DNA of 64,000 nt from Pseudooceanicola marinus (GTDB taxonomy: Bacteria; Pseudomonadota; Alphaproteobacteria; Rhodobacterales; Rhodobacteraceae). Position 1 is the stretch's first letter; every line of letters starts with the position of its first letter. The stretch spans positions 124,001 through 188,000 of the forward strand of contig NZ_JAIVMC010000007.1 of the NCBI RefSeq assembly GCF_020177265.1. The letters run 5' to 3'. Positions 25,141 to 35,459 of the stretch are shown piece by piece. The notes under the pieces were generated by a model. The model saw only the letters and a program-made list of their open reading frames with translations. It made no database searches and was not told where the DNA came from. Position numbers and translations under genes: made by a program.

Positions 25141-25611
25141 TCAGTTGCGCAGCTTCGACGGATCGAAGGTTTTCAGGATGCGAGCCAGTTCCGGCTCGGC
25201 CACCTGTTTGGCTGCCTTCTTGCGCGAGAACCACTTGCGCTTGCGCTCTCCTGCCTCCGGGTACTCGGCCTTCAGCAGGCGCACGTGCACCGGGTAGACG
25301 ATGCCGACACAGGGGATGTCGCTGCTCCTCTCCACGGTCTTCGTGTAGGGAAACAGACCGAGCGCGGTTTCCGAGACGCGGCCGATGACGCCGGCCTCTT
25401 CATAGGCTTCGCGCAGCGCCGCCTGGCCCGGGGTGCGGGATTTCATCGGCCAGCCCTTGGGCAGGATCCAGCGCTTCGTCCCGCGGGAGGTGATCAGCAG
25501 GATCTGCGGCTTGTCCTTCACGATCCGGTAGCACAGCGCGCAGTACTGCGTCTGCACCTCCTTGCCGGTGGTGCCGGGGATCTGGAACGAGGTCTGAAAG
25601 AGCGCGCTCAC
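25141..25611 (-). CDS. Nudix hydrolase-like protein with altered Nudix box
   Basis: 156 residues. The Nudix region reads G-WPMKS-R-TPGQAAL-REAYEEAG. The core REAxEEAG that binds the catalytic metal is intact, but the first glutamate of the canonical Gx5Ex7REUxEEXGU pattern is arginine. The protein otherwise resembles the small diphosphoinositol/diadenosine-polyphosphate group (RGTKRWILPKGWP). GTG at 25609-25611 is the best start. It ends with a basic KRKWFSRKKAAK helix. Substrate unknown. Confidence 0.82.
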   Translation of the reverse strand: MSALFQTSFQIPGTTGKEVQTQYCALCYRIVKDKPQILLITSRGTKRWILPKGWPMKSRTPGQAALREAYEEAGVIGRVSETALGLFPYTKTVERSSDIPCVGIVYPVHVRLLKAEYPEAGERKRKWFSRKKAAKQVAEPELARILKTFDPSKLRN

Positions 25612-25771
25612 CCTTGCCTGCCTTCCTGTCGCAATCTGCCCTCACTACCTGGCCCCCACCCGATCGGATCGGGGGCGGGACCGGCGGTCGGCCTTCTGAC
25701 CGTACCGTGGAGTGAGAATATGAAGGTCCGGTTAAGGTTGAAAAGAACTGTATACAGCCGGGGCGTCCGGC

Positions 25772-25803
25772 TGGCGCCATTTGGCGCCATATGTTGTGGA
25801 TAA
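25772..25803. promoter_or_regulatory. Tandem TGGCGCCA palindromes and a DnaA-box match
   Basis: Two identical 8-bp palindromes TGGCGCCA (25772-25779 and 25782-25789) sit exactly 10 bp apart, on the same face of the helix. Five bases on, TGTGGATAA (25795-25803) is a perfect minus-strand DnaA box (TTATCCACA). The group lies in the 233-base gap between the betA end and the Nudix gene start, which is the place for the Nudix gene promoter. No regulator is assigned. Confidence 0.45.
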
Positions 25804-25806
25804 GTC

Positions 25807-25838
25807 GCGCCCTGCCACCTCATCAGGCGGCAGGGCGC
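25807..25838 (-). terminator. Hairpin after betA
   Basis: Perfect 10-bp stem GCGCCCTGCC / GGCAGGGCGC with a 12-base loop starting 7 bases after the betA stop. There is no T-run behind it on the minus strand, so termination may be incomplete. Confidence 0.55.
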
Positions 25839-25844
25839 CAGTTT

Positions 25845-27506
25845 TCAACGGTCGCTGACCTGCCAGCGGGGGTTGATCCAGGGTTCCGCATTCTCGCGCG
25901 GCAGGGGGGGGCGGCCCAGGATGTGGTCGCTGGCCTTCTCCCCCACCAGAATCGAGGGACCGTTCAGGTTGCCGTTGGTGATCCGCGGGAAGATCGAGCT
26001 GTCGGCGAGGCGCAGCCCGTCCACCCCGATCACCCGGCATTCGGGATCGACCACCGCCATCGGGTCATCGGCGCGGCCCATGCGGGCGGTGCCGCAGGGG
26101 TGATAGGCACTTTCGGCGTGTTCGCGGATGTGCGCGTCCAACTCCTCGTCCGTCTGCTTGTCGGCGCCGGGGCTGATCTCCTTGCCGCGGAACGGATCAA
26201 AGGCCTGCTGGCCGAAGATCTCGCGGGTGACGCGGATGCAATGGCGGAAATCGCGCCAGTCATCGGGATGGCTCATGTAGTTGAACAGGATCTTCGGCGC
26301 CGTGCGCGGGTCGGCCGAGGCCAGGGTGACCGCGCCGCGCGACTTGGCGCGCATCGGCCCCACATGGGCCTGGAACCCGTGCCCCTCCGCTGCCGCCTGG
26401 CCGTCGTAGCGCACCGCGATCGGCAGGAAGTGGAACTGGATGTCGGGATAATCCACCCCGGCGGCCGAACGGATGAACCCCGCGCTTTCGAACTGGTTCG
26501 AGGCGCCCAGGCCCTGTTTCGTCAGCAGCCATTGCGCCCCCGCGATGGCCTTCCCCCAAAGGTTCCAGTGCTTATACAGGGTGATCGGCTGGGTGCTGGC
26601 CTGCTGGATATACAGTTCCAGGTGATCTTGCAGGTTCTGACCGACGCCGGGGCGGTCGGCCACCACCTCGATCCCATGGGCGCGCAGATGCGCGGCGGGG
26701 CCGATGCCCGACAGCATCAGGATCTTGGGCGAGTTGATCGAGGAGGCGGCGATGACCACCTCGCGCCGGGCGCGGACCACTTCGATCTTGCCGCCGCGTT
26801 CGATCTCTACCCCGGTGGCGCGGCCATTTTCGATCACCACGCGGCGGGCGAAACAGCGGATCATCTGAAGGTTCTCGCGTTTCAGCGCCGGTTTCAGATA
26901 GGCATTGGCGGTGGACCAGCGGCGGCCCCTCCAGACCGTCTGCTCCATCGGGCCGAAGCCCTCTTGTTTCTCGCCGTTGTAATCCGGGGTGGTCTCGAAC
27001 CCGGCCTGGCGCCCGGCCTCGACGAAGGCGTGAAACAGCGGGTTCTCGCGCGGGCCCCGGGTGACATGCAGCGGCCCGTCACTGCCGCGCCAGCTGGGAT
27101 CGCCGCCATGGCCGCCGTCATGCCAGGTTTCGGCGCGTTTGAAATAGGGCAGCACATCGGCGTAGGCCCAGCCCTGCGCGCCCTGATCCGCCCAATGGTC
27201 GAAGTCGCGGGCATGGCCGCGCACATAGACCATGCCGTTGATCGAGGACGAGCCCCCCACGACCTTGCCGCGCGGGGTGACCAGGCGGCGCCCGCCCAGA
27301 CCCGGTTCCGGTTCCGACATGAAGCCCCAGTCGTAGCGCTTCATGTTCATCGGATAGGACAGGGCGGCGGGCATCTGGATGAAGGGCCCGGCGTCGGTGC
27401 CGCCGTATTCCAGCACCAGCACCTTGTGCTGGCCGTCTTCCGACAGCCGCGCGGCCATGACGGAGCCGGCAGAGCCCGAGCCGATGATGACGTAATCCGC
27501 TTCCAT
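25845..27506 (-). CDS. betA: Choline dehydrogenase
   Basis: 553 residues. FAD enzyme of the GMC family, oxidising choline to betaine aldehyde at the membrane. The N-terminal dinucleotide fold is seen as [18 protein letters not shown]; the GMC signature in [19 protein letters not shown] and the C-terminal HPCGTARMG with the catalytic histidine region are intact. ATG at 27504-27506 is favoured by GAGGA upstream and by the conserved start; an upstream in-frame ATG (27536) would overlap betB. Last gene of the leftward betI-betC-betB-betA set. Confidence 0.95.
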   Translation of the reverse strand: MEADYVIIGSGSAGSVMAARLSEDGQHKVLVLEYGGTDAGPFIQMPAALSYPMNMKRYDWGFMSEPEPGLGGRRLVTPRGKVVGGSSSINGMVYVRGHARDFDHWADQGAQGWAYADVLPYFKRAETWHDGGHGGDPSWRGSDGPLHVTRGPRENPLFHAFVEAGRQAGFETTPDYNGEKQEGFGPMEQTVWRGRRWSTANAYLKPALKRENLQMIRCFARRVVIENGRATGVEIERGGKIEVVRARREVVIAASSINSPKILMLSGIGPAAHLRAHGIEVVADRPGVGQNLQDHLELYIQQASTQPITLYKHWNLWGKAIAGAQWLLTKQGLGASNQFESAGFIRSAAGVDYPDIQFHFLPIAVRYDGQAAAEGHGFQAHVGPMRAKSRGAVTLASADPRTAPKILFNYMSHPDDWRDFRHCIRVTREIFGQQAFDPFRGKEISPGADKQTDEELDAHIREHAESAYHPCGTARMGRADDPMAVVDPECRVIGVDGLRLADSSIFPRITNGNLNGPSILVGEKASDHILGRPPLPRENAEPWINPRWQVSDR

Positions 27507-27516
27507 CAATGGATCC

Positions 27517-28973
<1,457 letters not shown>

Positions 28974-28977
<4 letters not shown>

Positions 28978-30515
28978 TCTCCGCGGGGATAGCGCTGGTT
29001 TTCCTCCAGCACGTTGAGGTCCATGTGATTGCGCATGTAGCGTTCCGAGGCCTGTTGCAGCGGCTCGAAGTCCCAGGGGAAATACTCGCCGTTGCGTAGC
29101 GCCTCGTAGACGATCAGGCGGCGGGCCTGGCTTTCGCGCACCTCGGCGTCGAAGCGGTCCAGCTCCCAGTAGTCATCTGCCATCTTTGCAAACTGCTCCT
29201 CCACGCTTTGCAAGACGGGGTCGCCGGCGCGGTTCACCAGCTCGTTCGGGTCTTCGGCCAGGTTGTAAAGCTGCGGCGGATCCAGCTCGCAGCGGATGTA
29301 TTTCCAGTCGCCCATGCGCAGGCCGACCAGCGGCGCGTAGGAGCCTTCGGCGGCATATTCCATGCGGACGGGGGAGGTGCGTTCGACGCCATTGGCTAGG
29401 CCCACCAGGCTTTCACCATCGGTCCAGGGGGCAATCTCGGAAATGTCGATGCCCGCCAGTTCCGCCAGGGTCGGGTTCACGTCGATGGTGGAGACGGGCG
29501 TTTCCACCAGCCCCGGGGCCATCTGCGGTGCGGCGACCATCAGGGGCACGCGGGCCGAGCCTTCGAAGAAGGTCATCTTGAACCACAAGCCCTTGTTGCC
29601 CAGCATGTCACCGTGATCCGAGACCAGCATGACGATGGTCTCTTCGGTCTGGCGGGTGTTGTCGAGCGCCTCCAGAATCTCGCCGATCTTGTCGTCGAGG
29701 TAGGAGATGTTGGCGAAATAGGCCCGGCGGGAGCGTTTCACGTCCTCTTCGGTGATGTCGAAGTTGCGCCAGTCGTTGGCGTCGAAGATGCGCTGCGAAT
29801 GCGGGTCCATCTCCTCGTAGGGCTTGGCGGGCACCTCGGGCAGCAGGTGCTCGCAGTCCTCGTAGAGATCCCAGTACTTCTTGCGGGCCACGTAGGGGTC
29901 GTGAGGGTGGGTGAAGCTGACGGTCATCATCCACGGCCGGTCATCCAGGCGGCGGCCCAGGTGGCGCACCTTGGCGGTGGCCTGGAAGGCGACCTCGTCG
30001 TCATATTCCATCTGGTTGGAAATCTCGGCGACGCCCGCGCCGGTGACCGAACCCATGTTGTGATACCACCAGTCGATCCGTTCCCCGGGCTTGCGATAGT
30101 CCGGGGTCCAGCCGAAATCGGCGGGATAGATGTCGGTGGTCAGGCGTTTCTCGAATCCGTGCAGCTGGTCGGGGCCGACGAAGTGCATCTTGCCGCTGAG
30201 GAAAGTCTGGTAACCCGCCCGACGCAGGTGGTGCGCATAGGTAGGGATGTCCGAGGCGAACTCGGCCGCGTTGTCATAGACCTTGGTGCGGCGCGGCAGC
30301 TGGCCGGACATGTAGCTGGCCCGGCCCGGCGCGCAGAGGGGGCTACCGGTATAGGTATTGGCGAAACGGGTCGAGCGTTCGGCCAGCTTCCGCAGGTTGG
30401 GCGTGTGCAGCCAGTCTGCGGGGCCGTCGGGGAACAGTGTCCCGTTCAGCTGGTCGACCATGAGAATCAGGATATTGGGGCGTTTGCCGCCGGTCTGTGC
30501 CGCGGGGTCAGTCAC
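28974..30515 (-). CDS. betC: Choline-sulfatase
   Basis: 513 residues. Hydrolyses choline-O-sulfate to choline and sulfate, feeding BetA. Type I sulfatase: metal-binding [10 protein letters not shown] near the N-terminus, and C61 in [15 protein letters not shown], the CxPxR cysteine that must be converted to formylglycine. The following [14 protein letters not shown] and the C-terminal choline-sulfatase tail ([18 protein letters not shown]-like) fit the BetC family. The maturation enzyme is not in this window. The start lies 3 bases after the betI stop codon region, with the two genes overlapping by 8 bases. Confidence 0.93.
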
Positions 30516-31098
30516 GGGTCGTCCTTTCGAGCCAGAGGGTCAGGTAGTCGGCGATGGTCGCCTTGATCTTCGCGCGTTCGGGAACCGAATCCTGCAACGC
30601 GGAGCGGATATAGAAGCCGTCGATCAGCGCGGCGATGCCCTGCGCTATCTCCACGGCAATGTCGGTGGGGAAGATTTTCCTTAGGTCATACAAAAGATTC
30701 GACTGCAGCCGGTGCGCATAGATGTTCAGCAGCCGTCGGGTGTCGGCAGAATGCAGGGCGCGCACGTAGAAGTTCAGCCAGGCCGCCACGACCTCGCGTT
30801 CGAACTGGTTGGAGTCGAAGGAGGAATCGCTGATCGCCAGCACACGCTCCGCCGGGGTGGAGGCCTGTGCCAGGTTCCGGCGCACGGTTTCGCCCCACAG
30901 GCGCAGCACGTAGCGCATGGTCGCCAGGAAGATCTGTTCCTTTGATCCGAAGTAATGATGTGCGAGGGCTGAGGACATGCCGGCCCGCTTCGCGATCTGG
31001 CTGACCGTCACGTCGAGGGTGCCAGCCTGGCCGATCTCGGTGATGCAGGCTTCGATCAATGCCTGTTTTCGCACCGGTTCCATTCCGACCTTCGGCAT
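30508..31098 (-). CDS. betI: Choline-responsive repressor BetI (TetR family)
   Basis: 196 residues, the normal BetI length. N-terminal helix-turn-helix VSQIAKRAGMSSALAHHYFGSKEQIF (split over about residues 30-55) is the TetR DNA-binding part and is very BetI-like; the C-terminal domain carries the choline pocket (RLQSNLLYDLRK, IDGFYIRSAL). ATG at 31096-31098 (MPKVGMEPVRKQ) is the standard BetI start; the frame stays open far upstream but into the choX gene region. First gene of betICBA; expected to repress its own operon and the divergent choXWV through the inverted repeat at 31148-31167. Confidence 0.93.
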   Translation of the reverse strand: MPKVGMEPVRKQALIEACITEIGQAGTLDVTVSQIAKRAGMSSALAHHYFGSKEQIFLATMRYVLRLWGETVRRNLAQASTPAERVLAISDSSFDSNQFEREVVAAWLNFYVRALHSADTRRLLNIYAHRLQSNLLYDLRKIFPTDIAVEIAQGIAALIDGFYIRSALQDSVPERAKIKATIADYLTLWLERTTRD

Positions 31099-31123
31099 CT
31101 CGGTTGTCCTCGCATCTGAATGC

Positions 31124-31167
31124 TTTACATTTCGAACCACTTGTATTTTGATTAACTCATCAATCAA
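31124..31167. promoter_or_regulatory. Divergent bet/cho promoters with a BetI-type operator
   Basis: Inverted repeat TTGATT-N8-AATCAA at 31148-31167, in the style of BetI operators. Rightward promoter candidate: TTTACA (31124-31129), 17-base spacer, TTTGAT (31147-31152), so its -10 overlaps the repeat. Leftward candidate: TTGATT (minus strand, 31167-31162), 16-base spacer, TACAAG (31145-31140), so its -35 lies in the repeat. A repressor bound here would block both. Confidence 0.65.
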
Positions 31168-31204
31168 GAAAAACGCAACCCCAAGTCCAACGGAAGGAAA
31201 CGAC

Positions 31205-32128
31205 ATGACCCGTTTGAACCTGATGATGACCAGTGCGGCGGCACTGACCCTCTCGGCCGGCCTGGCATCGGCCCAGTGCACCGAGGTCAGCTTCTCGGAC
31301 GTCGGCTGGACCGACATCACCACCACCACCTCGGCCACCAAGCAGGTGCTGCAGGCGCTGGGCTACGACGTGGACGTGAAGGTGCTGTCGGTGCCGGTGA
31401 CCTTCGCCTCGCTGGAAAGCGACGACGTGGACATCTTCCTGGGCAACTGGCTGCCGGCACAGCAGGGCGCCATCGGCCCCTACCTGGACTCCGGCGAGAT
31501 CGAGACGGTCGCCACCAACCTCGAAGGCACCAAGTACACCCTGGCCGTGCCCGCCTACACCTATGAGAAGGGTCTGCAGTCCTACGCCGACATCGCGGAC
31601 TTCGCCGATGAGCTGGACGAGACGATCTACGGCATCGAGCCGGGCAACGAAGGCAACGCCTACCTGATCGGCCTGACCGAGGATGACGCTCATGGCCTGG
31701 GCGACTTCACCGTCCGCGAAAGCTCCGAACAGGGCATGCTGTCCATGGTGCAGCGCGCCTACGAGGACCAGGAAGACATCGTATTCCTCGGCTGGGAACC
31801 CCACCCGATGAACGCCAACTTCGACCTGGAATACCTGCCGGGCGGCGAGGACTTCTTCGGCGGCGAGGGCATCGTGAACACCGTGACCCGCAAGGGCTAC
31901 GTCGAGGAGTGCCCGAACGTCGGCACCCTGTTGAACAACCTGAAGTTCACCCTGCCGATGGAGAACGAGATCATGGGCGCCATCCTCAACGATGGGGAAG
32001 ATGCCGATGACGCCTCGATGGCCTGGATGAAGGCCAACCCGGACCTGGTGATGTCCTGGCTGGACGGCGTGACCACCGTGGACGGCGAAGACGGTGCCGC
32101 GGCGGTGAAGGACGCCTTCGGTCTCTGA
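31205..32128 (+). CDS. choX: Choline ABC transporter, substrate-binding protein
   Basis: 307 residues with a signal peptide (about 1-23, ending ASA-Q). Periplasmic type II binding protein of the OpuAC/ProX group: SFSDVGWTDITTTTSATKQ start, WLPAQQG and the aromatic WEPHPMN segment are typical of ChoX, which binds choline through an aromatic box. GGAAGGAAAC before ATG 31205 is a good ribosome-binding site; in-frame codons further upstream lie inside betI. First gene of choXWV; a hairpin after it probably lowers expression of the permease genes relative to the binding protein. Confidence 0.93.
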   Translation: MTRLNLMMTSAAALTLSAGLASAQCTEVSFSDVGWTDITTTTSATKQVLQALGYDVDVKVLSVPVTFASLESDDVDIFLGNWLPAQQGAIGPYLDSGEIETVATNLEGTKYTLAVPAYTYEKGLQSYADIADFADELDETIYGIEPGNEGNAYLIGLTEDDAHGLGDFTVRESSEQGMLSMVQRAYEDQEDIVFLGWEPHPMNANFDLEYLPGGEDFFGGEGIVNTVTRKGYVEECPNVGTLLNNLKFTLPMENEIMGAILNDGEDADDASMAWMKANPDLVMSWLDGVTTVDGEDGAAAVKDAFGL

Positions 32129-32141
32129 TCAACATGGTGGA

Positions 32142-32171
32142 AAGGCCCGGACGCACAGGACCGGGCCTTTT
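32142..32171 (+). terminator. Intra-operon attenuator between choX and choW
   Basis: 9-bp stem AAGGCCCGG / CCGGGCCTT, 10-base loop, TTTT tail. Placed 14 bases after choX and before a strong choW ribosome-binding site; likely a leaky terminator that sets a high binding-protein to permease ratio. Confidence 0.8.
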
Positions 32172-32205
32172 CGCTTCCAGGCATTAGCCCAAAAGGAGGT
32201 CCGCC

Positions 32206-33038
32206 TTGGATTGGCTGACAGAAAACAAGATCCCCGTAGGGGACTGGGCCAGTGATTTCTTCGACTGGCTGAGGGACAATTTCGAGGGTGTCGTCGACAT
32301 CCTGGCCAGCGGCGCCGAAAGCATGATCGACGGTCTGCTGTGGCTGCTGCAGGAGCCGCCCGAACTGCTGGTGATCGCCGCCTTCGTGGCGCTGACCTGG
32401 GTGCTGCAACGCAACTGGAAGACCTGCCTCTTCGTGGCCGTGGGCTTCCTCTTCATCCTCAACCAGGACTACTGGGAAGAGACGACCGAAAGCCTGACGC
32501 TGGTCATGTCCTCCTGTATTGTCTGCATGGCCATCGGGGTGCCCATAGGCATCTGGGCGGCGCACCGCCAGAAGGTCTATACCTTCCTGCAGCCGGTGCT
32601 GGACCTGATGCAGACCCTGCCGACCTTCGTCTACCTGATCCCGGCGATCGTCTTCTTCGGCATCGGCATGGTGCCGGGCCTGATCGCCACGGTGATCTTC
32701 GTCGTGCCCGCGCCGATCCGCCTGACCTATCTCGGGGTCAGCTCCACCCCGACGCCGCTGCTGGAAGCGTCGGAGGCCTTCGGCGGCACCAAGTGGCAGA
32801 CCCTGACCAAGGTGGAGCTGCCCTATGCCCTGCCGCAGATCATGGCGGGGCTGAACCAGACCATCATGCTGTCGCTGTCGATGGTCGTCGTCGCCGCCCT
32901 GGTGGGCGCGGATGGCCTGGGCGTGCCGGTGGTACGCGCGCTGAACTCGGTCAACACCTCGCTGGGCTTTGAATCGGGCTTCGTCATCGTGGTGGTGGCC
33001 ATCATCCTGGATCGCATGCTTCGCATCGGAGGTCGCAA

Positions 33039-33042
<4 letters not shown>
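32206..33042 (+). CDS. choW: Choline ABC transporter, permease
   Basis: 278 residues, about seven hydrophobic segments. ProW/OpuAB-type permease: the EAA loop is ASEAFGGTKWQTLTKVELP, followed by ALPQIMAGLNQTIMLSLSMVVVAALVG, read here over about residues 205-235. TTG at 32206 is the start, supported by AAAGGAGGT 5 bases upstream. Its stop overlaps the choV ATG. Acts with choX and choV to import choline at the inner membrane. Confidence 0.93.
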
Positions 33043-34106
<1,064 letters not shown>

Positions 34107-34132
34107 ACCGCGCCTCAGGCGAACCGCAACGG

Positions 34133-34164
34133 ACCCCGGCAGGCCACCTGCCGGGGTTCTTTTT
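34133..34164 (+). terminator. Rho-independent terminator of choXWV
   Basis: 9-bp stem CCCCGGCAG / CTGCCGGGG, 5-base loop, then TTCTTTTT. It separates the choline importer from the sulfotransferase cluster. Confidence 0.92.
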
Positions 34165-34223
34165 CTTGGTTAGGTCTTCGTTACCCCCGCCTCCTATAGT
34201 CCTGCGGGAGAGGGAGGACCTGC

Positions 34224-35459
34224 GTGAAGCACGAAAGGACAGGGCGCCCGGCAGGGCACCAGGGGCCGCCTGCGGAAGCGGGGCAGGGGGCCGCGCGGCC
34301 ACGTCAGCCGGCGCGGCCGCGGGATTTCGGCTATTCCCCCCTGATGCCACGGCTCTGGCACGGGATGACCTGGGGCGACTGGCGGGCCCTGTCGCGTGGG
34401 CAATGGGCGCGCTGCCGCGGCGATCTGCGGCTTGGTCTCTATGCCTCGATCACGGCGCTCAGCCTGGGCAACTCGCTGATGCAGGGGCTGGGTCAGATGA
34501 TCCACGGGCGCGCTCTGGCCCGGACCGAGATCCGCCCCGATCCGGTCTTCATCCTGGGCTACTGGCGGTCCGGCACAACCTGGCTGCACCAGTTGCTGAG
34601 CTGTGATCCGCGCTTCTGTTCCCCGACCTCGTTGCAGGTCTTCATGCCCAAGAGCTTCCTGATGCTGCGCCACGTGATGCGCCCGCTGGCGCCCCTGTGG
34701 CTGCCCGGGCGCCGCCCGATGGACAACGTGGCTCTGGAGGCCGACAGTTCGGAGGAGGACGAGGTGGCATTGCTGGTCGCAGGCGCGCCGTCGGTTATGC
34801 GGGGCATGGCCTTCGACGATCCGGAGGCCCCCGCGATGACCGATGACATCGCCGATCTGCCCGAGGCCCTGCGCGCCGACTGGCATCGCCGCTGGCGCGC
34901 CTTCCTGACGGCGGTGCAGTACCTGGCGCCGGATCGGCAGCTGCTGCTGAAATCTCCGGGTCACACGATGCGCCTGGCGGAGGTGCTGCGCGCCTTTCCG
35001 CAGGCGCGTTTCATTCATATTCTCCGCGATCCCTACGAGATTGCCCAGTCCAACATCCTGACCGCCGAGAGCATGACTGCCACCCAGACCCTGCGCCGCA
35101 CCATGCCCGCCCGCGCCGACCTCGAAGACGGCGTATTCCGCGCCTTCAGGGCCTTTCATGAGGCCTTCGAGCGCGACCGTGCCCTGATCCCCGAGGGGCA
35201 CTACACCTGCCTCCGCTACGAGGATCTGCGCCGCGATCCGAAAGCTGTCATCAAGGGCGTTTACGACGCAATCGGGCTGGGCGAGGCCGATGCACTGGAG
35301 CCGGCCCTTGACCGAATGCTCTCGGCACGTAAGGGCTATAGGGTAAATGAATTTTCCATGGACCCGGCGCTGGCACGGCGGGTCGAACGGGAATGGGCGG
35401 CCTATTTTCGGCGCTACGGCTACTCCCGGCGATCAGGGTGGATAACCGAAGACGAATGA
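34224..35459 (+). CDS. PAPS-dependent sulfotransferase (Sulfotransfer_3 type)
   Basis: 411 residues. Transfers sulfate from PAPS to an acceptor. The 5'-phosphosulfate loop GYWRSGTTWLHQLL (about 112-125), a LLLKSPGHTMRL segment (about 240-251) and the 3'-phosphate motif FIHILRDPYEIAQSN (about 263-277) are intact. The first 35 residues are Gly/Pro/Arg/Ala-rich and probably disordered; a hydrophobic stretch (LGLYASITALSLGNSLMQGL, about 70-89) may touch the membrane. GTG 34224 is supported by AGGGAGGA upstream. The stop overlaps the RND exporter start (ATGA), so the product is probably what is exported. The acceptor is unknown; a lipid is inferred from context. Confidence 0.88.
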   Translation: MKHERTGRPAGHQGPPAEAGQGAARPRQPARPRDFGYSPLMPRLWHGMTWGDWRALSRGQWARCRGDLRLGLYASITALSLGNSLMQGLGQMIHGRALARTEIRPDPVFILGYWRSGTTWLHQLLSCDPRFCSPTSLQVFMPKSFLMLRHVMRPLAPLWLPGRRPMDNVALEADSSEEDEVALLVAGAPSVMRGMAFDDPEAPAMTDDIADLPEALRADWHRRWRAFLTAVQYLAPDRQLLLKSPGHTMRLAEVLRAFPQARFIHILRDPYEIAQSNILTAESMTATQTLRRTMPARADLEDGVFRAFRAFHEAFERDRALIPEGHYTCLRYEDLRRDPKAVIKGVYDAIGLGEADALEPALDRMLSARKGYRVNEFSMDPALARRVEREWAAYFRRYGYSRRSGWITEDE

